Source: Rhizophagus sp. LPA8_4_AMF | Lineage: Eukaryota; Glomeromycota; Glomeromycetes; Glomerales; Glomeraceae | Assembly (NCBI GenBank): GCA_021464525.1 | Contig: JADRCO010000648.1 | Span: 1-28,918, forward strand | Direction of reading: 5' to 3' | Length of the DNA stretch: 28,918 nucleotides | Shown: positions 1 to 10,543 of the stretch, piece by piece | How positions within the stretch are numbered: position 1 is the first letter of the stretch | How the letters are laid out: each line of letters starts with the position of its first letter | Program-made: the position numbers and the translations under genes | Notes under the pieces: generated by a model | What the model saw: only the letters and a program-made list of their open reading frames with translations | Told to the model about the DNA's origin: nothing | Databases searched by the model: none

Positions 1-164
1 TTAATCACATAATATGTAAAAGTGCAAAAGAAAATGCCGAAACTGATAGTTCTGGCGGTTTTATATGTAAAAACATGAAAAAAAATGCTGAAACTGATAG
101 TTCCTGCGTTTTTATATGTAAAAATGCTGATATGACTCGTATAAAAAAAGCACATGATTCATAA
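1..164 (+). CDS. 3' end of an unrecognised gene with 17-residue repeats (partial)
   Basis: A frame open from the window edge (first full codon at 3) runs to a TAA at 162-164. It encodes two near-identical 17-residue units, each from 51 bases, starting at 14 and 65, and a decayed third start at 116. The core reads ICKNxxKNAETDSS followed by a short F-ending stretch, and the protein tail is ADMTRIKKAHDS. The 51-base period is a multiple of three, and the changes between copies keep the frame, which favours a coding repeat over plain satellite DNA. I recognise no family. The 5' part lies outside the window, so length, start and function cannot be judged. A possible polyadenylation signal (AATAAA) lies at 483-488, rather far downstream. 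A non-coding tandem repeat that happens to be open is the alternative. Confidence 0.45.
   Translation, partial: NHIICKSAKENAETDSSGGFICKNMKKNAETDSSCVFICKNADMTRIKKAHDS
14..139. repeat. 51-bp tandem repeat, about 2.4 copies
   Basis: Copies begin at 14, 65 and 116 with ATGTAAAA and share GAAACTGATAGTTC-type cores. The third copy is cut short after about 24 bases. The repeat may extend leftward beyond the window only as far as the first few bases allow; none of a further copy is visible. Confidence 0.75.
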
Positions 165-1074
165 TCAGCCAATAATATTTACGCTAATTACGTATAGCAT
201 AAATAATTACGTATTTACGTATTTTTCAAAAAATCTGGTAATTAATTACCAGGATTACGAATTACGTATTTATACGAAAATAGGGAATTACCAGGCCATG
301 TATAGCCACAATAGAGAATTTTATAAATATAAAATATATTTATATTTTCTAATTGTAGTAACTGGTATATTATCTGTATAATATCTGTATATTAAAATTA
401 ATTTGAATTTTAGTGTTAATTCTTGCATTTGCATTGCGGTGGGCAAAACATAGTATCTTGTAATTTCGTGTACATATACATTAATAAAGTGATTGAATTA
501 ATAAAAAAAAAAAATTGAATTTTAATATCACTTATAATTTTAAATAATAAGCTTCAAAAATTTTAACATTTGCCATCAATTTTGCATTTTAGAATTAGTT
601 TCAAGTTTGAAACCTTACTAATAAAAAGAAAAAAATAGGAAAATAAAATATGGCCCGAATTATCTTAATTTTGGCCAAAATAACCCATAGTGCTGGCCGA
701 GGATGCTTATTTTCGGGTTGTTTTCGTAATTTCGGAAGTACTGTATACGGTATCAAATAATTTTGGGTCATAGCTTATAGATATAGTCGGGTTTGGTTCC
801 AACATAATAAGTATGATAATTAATTTAGAGTCTATTCATCCAATGTCGGTAAGCAGCACAGAATTACAAATGTAAAAAAAGCAAAGACCTAAATAAATTT
901 GTCATTGGTATTCTGGCCCACTGTAATTAAGTATTGTAGGAAATTATTTAATCCTCTTTGCTTAAAAGATTATTTCGCAATTTATTAATTTCTTACATTA
1001 AATGATAAAAAAAAAATACTAAACTTGTATACGTAAAGTATACATATTTATGTTATTGTTTCTAACTTTATATA
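165..1074. other. Intergenic region, 3' ends of two genes
   Basis: This AT-rich stretch follows the partial repeat gene and precedes the 3' end of the eIF2B epsilon gene. It contains an 18-base perfect palindrome at 235-252, a second copy of one arm at 286-295, several ATTACGTATTTA-like repeats between about 190 and 275, and an A-run near 502-513. The only longer open frame (154-381) has no recognisable content and simple composition, so I do not call it a gene. Confidence 0.6.
235..252. repeat. 18-bp perfect palindrome
   Basis: CTGGTAATTAATTACCAG is fully self-complementary, and its right arm (AATTACCAGG) recurs at 286-295. It lies just after the partial repeat gene. It could be a 3'-end hairpin or a remnant of a small repeat; the sequence does not decide. 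Confidence 0.6.
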
Positions 1075-4000
1075 TCATTCATCATCTTCATCTTCGGAAT
1101 TTTCTTCTTCAGCTTCTTCAAGCCATTTGATAAATGGTGCAACCTAAAATAGAAATTGTTAATAAAAATAAAAGTCTTATAATTTTATTATTAATAGTGT
1201 TGAATCGAAATGTACCAAATCATGTATTTTCGAATAAATTTCTGGTTTTCCCACTCCTCCCTCAGAACGTTCATCATAATACCATTCTAAAATTGCGTCT
1301 TCTTCTATTACATCTGTTTCGTACAATGTTCGAAGTGAGGGTGCAAATATTTTGCTATTTATATCCGTCTTTGCACAATATTTCTATAAATAGATGTGAA
1401 TCAGTTAAGGTTTATATGATAAATATAATAAGGAAAGAAGACTATTTACTTGTAATGTAAATAAAGCATCAATTTGATCATCTTTAGAATGGACCAATTT
1501 TCCAATGAGCGGTCCCCAGCGAGTCAATACCTGATTGTTATAATGTTAATACATAATATAATAATAAAATGACATTAGCTAGAATAAATTCTACTTACGT
1601 CTTTAGTGCTAGCCAATAATTTATCAGTGTTAATTTGATTCAATATTGATGGTATTACTACAATTCGAGTATCACGAAATGTAGTGTTTGAAGCCATACG
1701 CAAAGTACTCAGTTCTAAAGATGCTATTTCTATAGTATGACCTTCCGAAAATGCACGTTCGACCGTTTGTGCAACTTCCTTCGAGAAAATTTCTAAAGTA
1801 GATGCATCAGAATCGCTTTCCTCATCGGAAGATCCTTCACTTATCACAGATGCTGCCGATTCGTCGTCAGTAAATGATAAATTGGACATATCATAAGCTA
1901 AAATATTTGACATAATGTTAATTTGAATTTACTAATATCGTAAAGGAATGGAATACTTTACCGAGAGTTGTAACTTTTATATTCTTTGCTTCATCATCAT
2001 TTTCTACATCGGGCATTTCATCGTTCCATATATGTCCTCTTCCATTTTCTCCAATTAATTTAATATCATAAGCTGAAATTTAACAATGTATTAATAATTA
2101 GATTATAACAAATCCAATTTAAATTTTACTTACAATCATCTTTCTGATTATCCTCTTTATCTTCTTTATCTTCCGTATCATAATCATCATAATCTAAATT
2201 TTGTTTATACCTGGTCAATTTAGTGTACGAAGGCAGAGTAATCTTAGGTCCAATAATTACATTGTAAGAGAGTAAACATCCCTTGTTGACAATTACATTT
2301 TCTTCTAATATAACGTTATTCGCTAAAATCGACCGCGATATTGAGCAATTTGCGTTTATGATTACATTATCCCAGATGTATGCTCCATCTATTTTAACAT
2401 TCGGTCCTAATAAGGAAAAATATCAAATGATTACGTTAATTTTCGCAAAAAAAAAAGATATAATAAAGCATAAATTACCTATATTAACTCTTCGTCCAAT
2501 TACAGAGTTAGTTATCTTTACATTTTCTGCAATTTCAGTACCGGAACCAATTATAACCTTTTCGCCTAAAACGCAAGATCTAAAGCAAATAGTTAACAAT
2601 TCGAATAGGAGATGTGTAATTCATTTAATATTGATATCAACCTTGAAAGCGATACATTTTGTTCTTTATAAATTTGTCCACGCATATACTCATAGCTATC
2701 TCCCTCTTGTAAATTACTATCAGGAACTATGGGATAGGTCCAGCGAGATAAAACATCTTTACTGGATTTTTTTTTTTTTTTTTTAAGAAATTTTTTTTTA
2801 AAAAAAAATTCAAAGATTCTCTCAATTCTCACAAATCATACGATTATATTTGTTTATTACCTAATAGCATCGTAAGTTTGTAAATCACGAACTCTTGCAG
2901 CGTATGCGTCCTTCACGATATGACAATATATCGTCTTACCCAAAAGATCTGATGTCAAAATACCGTAAACGAAATCCTTCCGGATATCTTGATAATCAAA
3001 ATTTTCAGTAAATAATGCTAGGACCTACAATGGATAAATAAACACTCAATAACTATTCTTATCTCCTTAGAAAGTTAAAAACAAATTACAATGATCTGTT
3101 ATTCTTACCTCGATGGAACAAATATCAATTTGACAATCGACAAAATCATTACGTATTTGAACGTTAGAATGTTTTTCGAACACCTCCATATCCATAATCA
3201 TATTCCTTTTGTGTGGATATAATTCCACAGATTCATAATGAACACATTCTTGGGTTTTCCCATCAAGAACGAAAATTGACGATTCACCTAAGGATCTTTA
3301 CAAAATAATCATATTATATTAATTTAAAATAAAATATTTGACTCACAATAAAGTAGACTCACCTAGTTCTATGAAAAGGACTAGCTTCTTTCACAACCTA
3401 ATTCAAAGATATAGGAAATACGACAATTAGTTTGATTCAGTCTAAAATATCTCTTACGATATTTCAGAAACATTAATTACCATTGTCATGATTAGATTTT
3501 TGTCAATATTTTTTCGAGTTCTTCATAATAAAATATGTTTAACATTTAATTCAATGTAAGTAAAAAAAATATTACAAAGGCCAAATATATCTAAAATTGC
3601 AGAAAATCTGTTTATCACACCTATGTACATCTAAAACTTTGTCTAAATGAATGTTTGATACAACATCACCGCTAATAAGAATAAAGTCTGAACTAATCAA
3701 CTGTTTTGCGTCTAATTCTCTTAAAACATCTCCAATTGAACGTGCTTCGGGCGTAACAATGGGAATTATTTTAAATGGTGAATGTGATCGATTCCATTTT
3801 GATGTACTAAGATAAAAGAATCATTAAATCAAGATCTTGTAAGTTTCACATAAAAATGATATGTATTCACCTTATATAATTCTTAATTTTTTCTAAATGT
3901 GCTCTACAAAGAATATAAACCTCTTGTACACCGGCAACAGCAAGAAATTCTAATGTGTATTCAATTAAAGGTGTGTTGCAAAGAGGCAATAGACACTACA

Positions 4001-4191
4001 GATATAATAATTCGTTAACCAAATAACTAACTACATTAAAAATTCTAAAAAAGTAATAATAAAAACCATACTCGCGGCATATCAAGAGTTATCGGACGAA
4101 AGCGCTCGTTAAAGCTGTCGGCTAGGACTACAGCTTGTAAAGCTGTTTCAGCTTCAATATTTTTCCCCGTACTTTTGGTAGTTGGCGCCAT
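1075..4191 (-). CDS. GCD6: Translation initiation factor eIF2B subunit epsilon (GCD6/EIF2B5 type)
   Basis: This is the catalytic subunit of the guanine-nucleotide exchange factor that recycles eIF2-GDP to eIF2-GTP in the cytoplasm. Fifteen exons join in frame: 4072-4191, 3871-3995, 3621-3806, 3481-3520, 3363-3397, 3109-3295, 2861-3024, 2642-2761, 2479-2579, 2134-2406, 1962-2072, 1599-1897, 1450-1530, 1216-1383, 1075-1143, giving 692 aa, close to the roughly 710-720 aa of yeast and human. Residues 18-230 are the nucleotidyltransferase-like domain (QAVVLADSFNERFRPIT at 19-35; SGDVVSN at 127-133). A left-handed beta-helix repeat region follows (DVLSRWTYPIVPDSN, GAYIWDNVII), then an acidic linker. 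The C-terminal W2/HEAT catalytic domain carries SLELSTLRMASN and DAILEWYYDE (643-652) and ends in an acidic tail after FIKWLEEAEEE. The start is the first ATG of an exon whose next residues match the family N terminus. Its subunits' other genes are not nearby. Confidence 0.95.
2767..2808. repeat. Homopolymer tracts T18, T9-A9 inside intron 7 of the eIF2B epsilon gene
   Basis: On the plus strand T18 (2767-2784) is followed by AAGAAA and then T9-A9 (2791-2808). Read in the gene direction the intron ends A18-TCCAG, so the acceptor is preceded by an A-tract rather than a pyrimidine tract. The T9-A9 part can fold as a hairpin. Confidence 0.8.
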
Positions 4192-4532
4192 TCTATATAT
4201 AAAATCTCACTAACTCTCTATATTATTAATCAAAGTGAAGAATTAATTCCATTTATATTTTTTATTTCGGTGCCAAAATAACAGAATAGTTTGATAAAAA
4301 AAAATTGATAATGCGCCACGGACGTGCTATGAAGATCAGATCTATTTTTGTACAGTTATAAAACCACTTTTATGATTTCGTATGTTCAAAAAAAAAAATT
4401 TTAATTTACTCGGCAATTTTGGAGATATAAAATTGAGGATACAAATGAAAGATTTATAAACAATACACAAGAATGAATTATATCTATCAATAATTTTATC
4501 TATTAGTCTTTATGCTTAAACGAGAAGAAAAT
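4192..4532. other. Intergenic region upstream of eIF2B epsilon
   Basis: This holds the promoter and 5' leader of the minus-strand eIF2B epsilon gene and the 3' untranslated end of the Arp9-like gene, which is transcribed toward it in tandem. I see no convincing TATA or other named element and no open frame of note. Confidence 0.5.
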
Positions 4533-6439
4533 TTAGTAACTTTTTGTGTGCACCACGCTTGGCCCGTGATCATTGTAATCAACTTTGTTAATAAACCCTT
4601 TAGGATCAGGAAATGAAAGCTTAAATGCAAATAAAATATTATGTAAATGAGAGCAATTTAATAAGTCGAATAATAGAATAAAGAGTTAACAGGCATACCT
4701 TGGCTGTTATAGAGGCGCCCAAAAACCCAGCCAAATCATTTCTATCTTTAAGATTTGTAAAATATTCCGGAATTTTTAAGAATTTTGCTTCTTTTACCTG
4801 ATATTCTCCACTATTATCAGAAAATGTAAGATATGGTGCTAAGTCGGTTTTAATACGTTCTTTTAAACCTTTTATTTTAAAAGATAATAATGATTTTAAT
4901 ATAGTGAAAAAGAATTAAAAATAACTTTTGCTAACCTTTCATGACGGATGATCCCCCGGTAAGCACAATATTCTCCCATAGTAAGTTACGCTTATCTGGT
5001 TCACAGCTAGATATGGTTAAGTAAATCGCTTCTGTTAATGACAAAACTCCTTCTTTGTTAGCCAACATTGGGTCAAAGATAGGCTCTGTAACACGAAAAC
5101 GTTCCGGACCAACTGTGAACTAATAACCATTAAAAAAAGGTTAATTTCTCATGATTCATTCGCAAAAGATTTCTTGCACCCAGAAATGTTGAAATGTTTA
5201 ACGAACTTTTCTCCCTTGATATTCAACTTCCATCCTCGCAGGTTTATCTTCCAAGTTGTTAGCATCTAACAAAACTTCGCAAATATCTGCCGATTCTTTA
5301 AGAGCTCTTGCGATATCTATATCAGGTGTATCTCCATATTCTTCAATAAATTGAGAGTCTGATAAAAGTAACGAATGAAAATATTCATCAAAATCTTGGC
5401 CACCAATCGGAATAGTTTGTATTGCATGATGTTGAATTGAGCATTCTAATATTGGGGTTATTTCTAAATTAGAAAATTAAATGTTAATAAAAAGTAATTA
5501 AAAAAAAGATCACGATGAATTATCGTACCTGTTTTCCCGTAACCGATGTCAACAACTAAACCATTAAGGCAGCCACATCCGTACAGTGCCATTAATGCTT
5601 GATTAGCTATGTAAAGTCCAGGAGAATTAAATGTTTCAAAAAATATTCGTGCAATTTGTTCATATTGCACTTTAGTCCAAGTACTTGGAACTGTAACAAT
5701 TACCGGACATTCATTACGCGATCTCTTGATATTAAATTCCTTTAAAAGAATATGTCGCCTGTTCATAAATGAGTCATGTAAGCATTATGACAAAACCGCT
5801 AAAAATCGTTATAATACTAAACGTACCATAGTGCTTCTAATTCATCCAAATTTTCGATATTTCCACGTTTTATCGGAAAAGAAGTCACGATATTGCCTTT
5901 ATATTGTTCCTTGAATTCTTTTAATTGCAAACCACAAATGTATCTTGGTTCTTTAGAATTCTTGGCTGATGTCGCTTTTTCTGACGAATTTGATGTTGAT
6001 TGTTCAGGATTCTCCGTACCTCCCTGTAACATCTCGGAATCATGCTTTTCAACTTCCGTTTCGGGTATTTTTCCGACTTCAGTTTGAAGAAGCTACAAAC
6101 GATTCAGTTTATGCTAAGTTGTTGACCATAACCGAAGATCATTCGATTCTTTACAATTTGCTAATAAATTTACAGCAAATATCTGACTATACTAGCACAC
6201 TATAAACAGGAAGCGAAACTTAAGAAAGTATGACTCGATCAAATAAAATCCGCGTTATAAAACGCGTGTAAAACACCAATAGACTTGCCGAATAGCAAAA
6301 AAATAAAAAATTTGCTCAAAAAAAAACCACTTACCACGGAAGGAAGTTGGTTCGTATCAGCTACGCCTATTCCTGCTTTTATTTTCCAAGAGCCATTTTC
6401 AATAACCACGTAAGATTCTTCCTTCAAAGAGAAATGCAT
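4533..6439 (-). CDS. Actin-related protein, Arp9-like (SWI/SNF or RSC remodeller subunit)
   Basis: Seven exons join in frame: 6335-6439, 5827-6092, 5529-5758, 5207-5463, 4936-5119, 4699-4868, 4533-4619, giving 432 aa. The actin fold is visible: a first phosphate loop VIENGSWKIKAG (12-23), a second loop VVDIGYGKT (192-200), the nucleotide-site TGGSS (340-344), and the actin-type end DYNDHGPSVVHTKSY. The insert at about 45-85 is Ser/Glu-rich and unlike actin itself. IRxxN-like and CPVIVTVPSTW segments, plus IPEYFTNLKDRNDLAGFLGA near the C terminus, recall fungal Arp9, a nuclear component of SWI/SNF-class remodellers that binds the ATPase HSA helix. The first loop departs from actin's (Asn-Gly-Ser-Trp), so ATP use may be weak, as is known for Arp9. 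Other Arps (Arp4, Arp8, Arp10) are less likely. The gene is divergent from the MHF1-like gene, 125 bases apart. Confidence 0.8.
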
Positions 6440-6564
6440 TTTGATAAGAATATAAAACTTTGATCTGTGTACTTGTAATTGTATTATAGGATGAAAAATG
6501 ATTGGTTCAGATATCTGACAAAATAAATTTGTAGATAATCATAAAGTTGCTTTTATAATTAACA
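6440..6564. promoter_or_regulatory. Short divergent promoter region shared by Arp9-like and MHF1-like genes
   Basis: Only 125 bases separate the two start codons. With no room for two independent upstream regions, both genes probably fire from one bidirectional nucleosome-free stretch. It is AT-rich; no specific factor site is convincing. Confidence 0.6.
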
Positions 6565-7355
6565 ATGAGCAATAACAATCAAAGAATTCAAAGTCGAGAG
6601 GTGAATGACTTATGTTCCTTTTCTTTTTTATTTATCAATCATAAATTAATTCGTGATATTATTTTGTTTTAAATTTAAAGTTTTTGAAAGCGGCGATATG
6701 GCAAATTGTAAACGATATTTGTAACGAAGAAGGTATGATATATTCTACTTTACTTCTCGAATGATATTTATATATACCGTAATTAATTGGGTTCTTAGCC
6801 GACGAGTTGAACGTAATTCCTACTCAACAATTTATCGCGTCATTGACCGAATTGGTTTACAAGCAAGCTGGTAATATCTATCACTCATTTATATTTCAAT
6901 AATTTTTACTGAAATTCTTATTTTCGCTTATTTAGAAAAGCTCGCCATGAACTTGGAAAATTTTGCAAAGTACTATAATTTATTATGAATAAGGTCTTTT
7001 TTTTATTAAAATTATTTATTATTTATATTATTAAATAGTCATGCGAATCGATCCACGATATCAATAAACGATGTAAAGGTAACTATAAATTTGTTGCCCT
7101 TTTTTTTTCATAATTAATTCATGTTCTATTTAAAACGATAAAGCTTTGCAGTCGACGCAATGATGAGTTGGTAAGTGTTTTTCTATCCTTTATTTATATA
7201 AATTTTAAAATATGATTAACATATTGACACGAATATAGAATACGCATATTAATGAATTTGCCAATTCCATCATTGAACAACGTGTTACAAGATCTTCAGT
7301 AAGAAAACCACCTAATCAACAAGATTCACTAGACGATGATGAAAACAACGATTAA
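6565..7355 (+). CDS. MHF1 / CENP-S-like histone-fold protein
   Basis: Seven small exons join in frame: 6565-6600, 6681-6732, 6799-6870, 6936-6969, 7039-7078, 7144-7170, 7239-7355, giving 125 aa, close to the roughly 110-140 aa of this family. The protein starts MSNNNQRIQSRE and continues with FLKAAIWQIVNDICNEE, then FIASLTELVYKQAEKLAMNLE and HANRSTISINDVKLCSRRND. This is the CENP-S/MHF1 histone-fold pattern: the family has AxKAAIWxxV, FxxxLTELxxKQ and AxHAGRSTIxxDDVKLxxRRN. In other organisms it pairs with MHF2/CENP-X, binds branched DNA with FANCM/Mph1-type helicases, and also acts at the kinetochore as part of CENP-T-W-S-X. The C-terminal tail (RSSVRKPPNQQDSLDDDEN) is basic then acidic and probably disordered. 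The gene has no frame longer than one exon, so simple ORF calling misses it entirely. Confidence 0.88.
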
Positions 7356-7537
7356 ATGTTATAATATCTCTTATACGAGTAATAATATTACTTGAAGTAA
7401 TTGATAAATGTCTCTAAAAATTCTAGGATTGCACGAAATGGATAGTAACTCATTTATACAATGTGATCGATTGCATTTACATATTAAATACCTTTAATAT
7501 AACAGTTAAATCATCTAAGATAGGCATAAGTGGATGA

Positions 7538-10204
7538 CTATTTTTTTGTTTCCGTATTTTCTTGACTAGTTACTGTTGTTCCCTCTTTTAGATGAGATAG
7601 TAAAGTATCTCGCCTTCTCTTTAATATTTGATCTTCATTAAGAATATTTTGTTGCTCCCACAAAACACATTCTTTTTCGTTTACAGGAGACAATACAACT
7701 TCAGATGCGGAAGTGTGCATTGGTGATGATAGTTTAAGCGAATTTTCAGTAATATCTGAGAGCGAGTGTGAAACATGAATATTTGACTTTGGTGATGTAG
7801 AAGGATGATGGGAAATTCCATGAGAAATATTTCTCATTCCATTCCGTTGAGTTTTGGTTATGTCATTTATCGTAGTAGGTCGAGACGAAAACATCAACCC
7901 TTCTTCATCGTCATGTGTAATCCGTTCATTTTCAACTTTCGAATCTGGTGCTTTTTCTAAACTTTGAGATAACCATCTTGCAATAATTCTCACAGCACCT
8001 GAGCTCTCTGGCAATAATGCCAACATTTGTAAAAACGCGTGACTAATGCCTTGAAGGATTTTTACTTCTACCCAATCATCAGTATCATCAGACTTGTCTA
8101 CGCTACTCATTCTTAAATTTTCCCCAAATTTGGCACTGTTCTGTTTTTTCCTCATCTTGGCTTCTCTTATACGTCCCGCAAATATAACAGTATCATCTAC
8201 CAAAGGATCTTTTTCTCCACACATAAGATAAACCTTTGGAAATTGCGCCAACAATTCATCAGGTCCAACAATAGGAGATAGCAAATAATCCGAGCTAAAA
8301 TCAGGATAATTATTAGGACCAAGATAAAGAATGGCCATTGCCCGCATCTAACAACGAAAAAAAAAGTTAAATATACAATAACAAATTAACTTTACAACCA
8401 AACGAGCAGCTTTACCAGGTCAGGATTAAGAATCCTGTCATTAAAATAACTCATACGACTCGTCATTGCCAATCGTGTTCCTATTATAGGACGAGAATTT
8501 CTTTCATTGGGATGTTTAGTCACATCATGACCATCAATATATTTAACTCTTTCTTCAATTGTCTTTTCGTCTTCTCTCGATCCAGAAAAACCTCTACTCC
8601 ATCTTCTCTTTTTTTTAATATCTGGTACTACAGCCAAAGGACTTTTATGTCGTAAATGATCTTTAGATTCTAATAATCCATGAATAGAAGGAGTAGATTC
8701 TGCTCTTATGACAGAAAGTTGGGACGGTGACATCCAACATGTAATGTCAAAATTCAAACAAGGATAAATAAGAATTAAAGCATTAGGATGCGGAAGAGGC
8801 GTTGGAGATTCAAGTATTTTGAACATTACCGATGTTACAATATTTCCGCCACTTTATTTCATTTGTAATAAGAATAATTAATAAATTAAAAAATAACAAC
8901 TTATAAACGGATATCATAATATACTTACGCAGAATCTCCGACCATTACAATTTTAATTTGTTTCCTTTTGCTGCCATCTTTATTTGTCCATCCAGACATG
9001 CCTATAACTTCACCGTTGCTTTCCATAATACTTTGATAAACATCAAAACATTCCTCCAAAGCATAAGGATATGGAAACTCTGGTGCTTTCGCATAGTCTA
9101 TACTCAAAATAGGGACATGAGTCTTTTTTGTCCATTGACATAAATAATCCTCATGACAGGGAGGGGGCATCGTAATAAAACCACCTCCTGGAAAATCGAG
9201 TATAAGTTTATCACTATTTTCGAATGACTCTTGTGTACCATCATAGTAAATATAACCTACAACTGGTTGTGAACCATGAGGATTATTTTTTGGACGAGGA
9301 ATAAGAATTTTCTTTTGACATATAGTCACATGTGGACTCAATAACTTGATCGCAGCACGTAATATCGGATTAAGTGTCTTTTCCCAAGAAACGCGTAGAT
9401 ACTCGACAGTTATTGTAGCGCGTATTCTTCGAGTCTGAAATAGAATGTTTAACTTTAAATAAAGTATGTATCCAAAAAAAATGAAGATAACCATTAACAA
9501 CTTCTTACTTTTTCGTCTGCCTGATCAGCAAAAATTAAATAGTATATAGAAAAAACTATGGACATAATATCCCTGAGAAATTTAGGACGAATCGACATTG
9601 CAGTCCAAAATCCGGCATCAAGTGCGGTTAAAATCCATGTTGCACGATAAAAATTACGACTGTACTATTATATTATTAAATAATCAAAAGTTTTTTTAGC
9701 ATTTAAAGACAAAAAAATATAGAATTAATTTACTGTACATACAAGTCGAGAAAGTGGTTCAGGTGCTTTTGTAAACGTAAAAAAATTGTTAGCAATATAT
9801 TAAAAAAAATAAATATGAATGGAAGACATTAATAACTTACCACCAAGTCCTACCATGCGGTCGGCATTCTTTAACATATATAAGACTGTCAAAGTACCAG
9901 CAATTAATTGAAAAGGAGTAAACCGACCTAAATATATGAAGCTTGTTAATAATAAGGATACCGACATAATAAGAGCAATTAAAAAAAAGAGCTTTACAGA
10001 GTTTCTCATTCAATTTTCGACAAAATTTAGGTCCTCTGCTATCTGCTTTGTGTAGGTACAAAAACCTGAAAAAGAGAATTACAAGTAAGATAAATGTCAA
10101 ATTGAGAAAATAGCAAGTTTGAACCATTACCAGATAAAGGATACTAAAAATACTTGAAAACGTTTCCAAGAGGGAGAAGGCTTTCCTAAAAGGTGATCAA
10201 TCAT
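7538..10204 (-). CDS. Hormone-sensitive-lipase-like esterase (alpha/beta-hydrolase fold 3)
   Basis: Eight exons join in frame: 10131-10204, 9998-10065, 9841-9927, 9743-9765, 9509-9664, 8929-9434, 8416-8851, 7538-8347, giving 719 aa. The fourth exon is only 23 bases. Residues about 15-30 form a hydrophobic stretch, so ER or lipid-droplet membrane attachment is likely. RFTPFQLIAGTL and NFYRATWILTALDAGF belong to the N-terminal module typical of fungal members. The catalytic core has the oxyanion motif FPGGG (217-221), the nucleophile elbow GDSAG with Ser304 split over an intron from the following GGN, Asp497 in GEKDPLVDD, and His553 in GISHAF. An insert of about 90 residues, rich in charged residues, sits between the Ser and Asp blocks. 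After His553 about 165 low-complexity residues remain, longer than in bacterial homologues. It should hydrolyse acylglycerols or steryl/acetyl esters; the exact substrate cannot be read from the sequence. Confidence 0.87.
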
Positions 10205-10543
10205 ATTCTTTAAATTCTCTTCTCAATAGTGTTCGAGAGTAAGTTCGGTGATAGCCATATGATTTCGATCATCTAATCATGCTAATAATGAAGTACTAAT
10301 TACATAATGAGTGGATCATACAAAATGATGTGATGTTTGTTTCCAGAAATATATAGTAAATTCCACTAAATAAAGAACTTCGTACAACATATGTCTTTCC
10401 GTGTTTGTTGATAACATACCAGATACTAGTTTTTAATAATTAAACCTTTGCGCAACGAATTTTAATTTTTTTTAATGGGTCTCTTACTAAGAGATTATAT
10501 ATTATCGATAATATAATATTTTAAAGATTTTCATATTTTCAAA
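10205..10543. promoter_or_regulatory. Divergent promoter region between the esterase and UBA2 genes
   Basis: 339 bases separate the two start codons. The most distinct element is an 18-base perfect palindrome at 10498-10515 centred on ATCGAT, 28 bases before the UBA2 start. The remainder is AT-rich without an open frame. Confidence 0.55.
10498..10515. promoter_or_regulatory. 18-bp palindrome containing TATCGATA, upstream of UBA2
   Basis: TATATTATCGATAATATA is fully self-complementary, ending 28 bases before the UBA2 ATG. Palindromic sites often bind dimeric regulators, but AT-rich palindromes also arise by chance, so function is unproven. Confidence 0.35.

Noticed and set aside
154-381. Open frame of 75 codons after the repeat gene
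   Set aside because: Tyr/Ile/Asn-rich translation with no family feature, in the 3' region of another gene.
9800-10009. Alternative start of the esterase at an internal ATG with a hydrophobic lead
   Set aside because: Reading it so uses intron 2 sequence. The GTAAAG donor at 9997 and TTTAG acceptor at 9928 join upstream exons in phase and restore the family N-terminal module.
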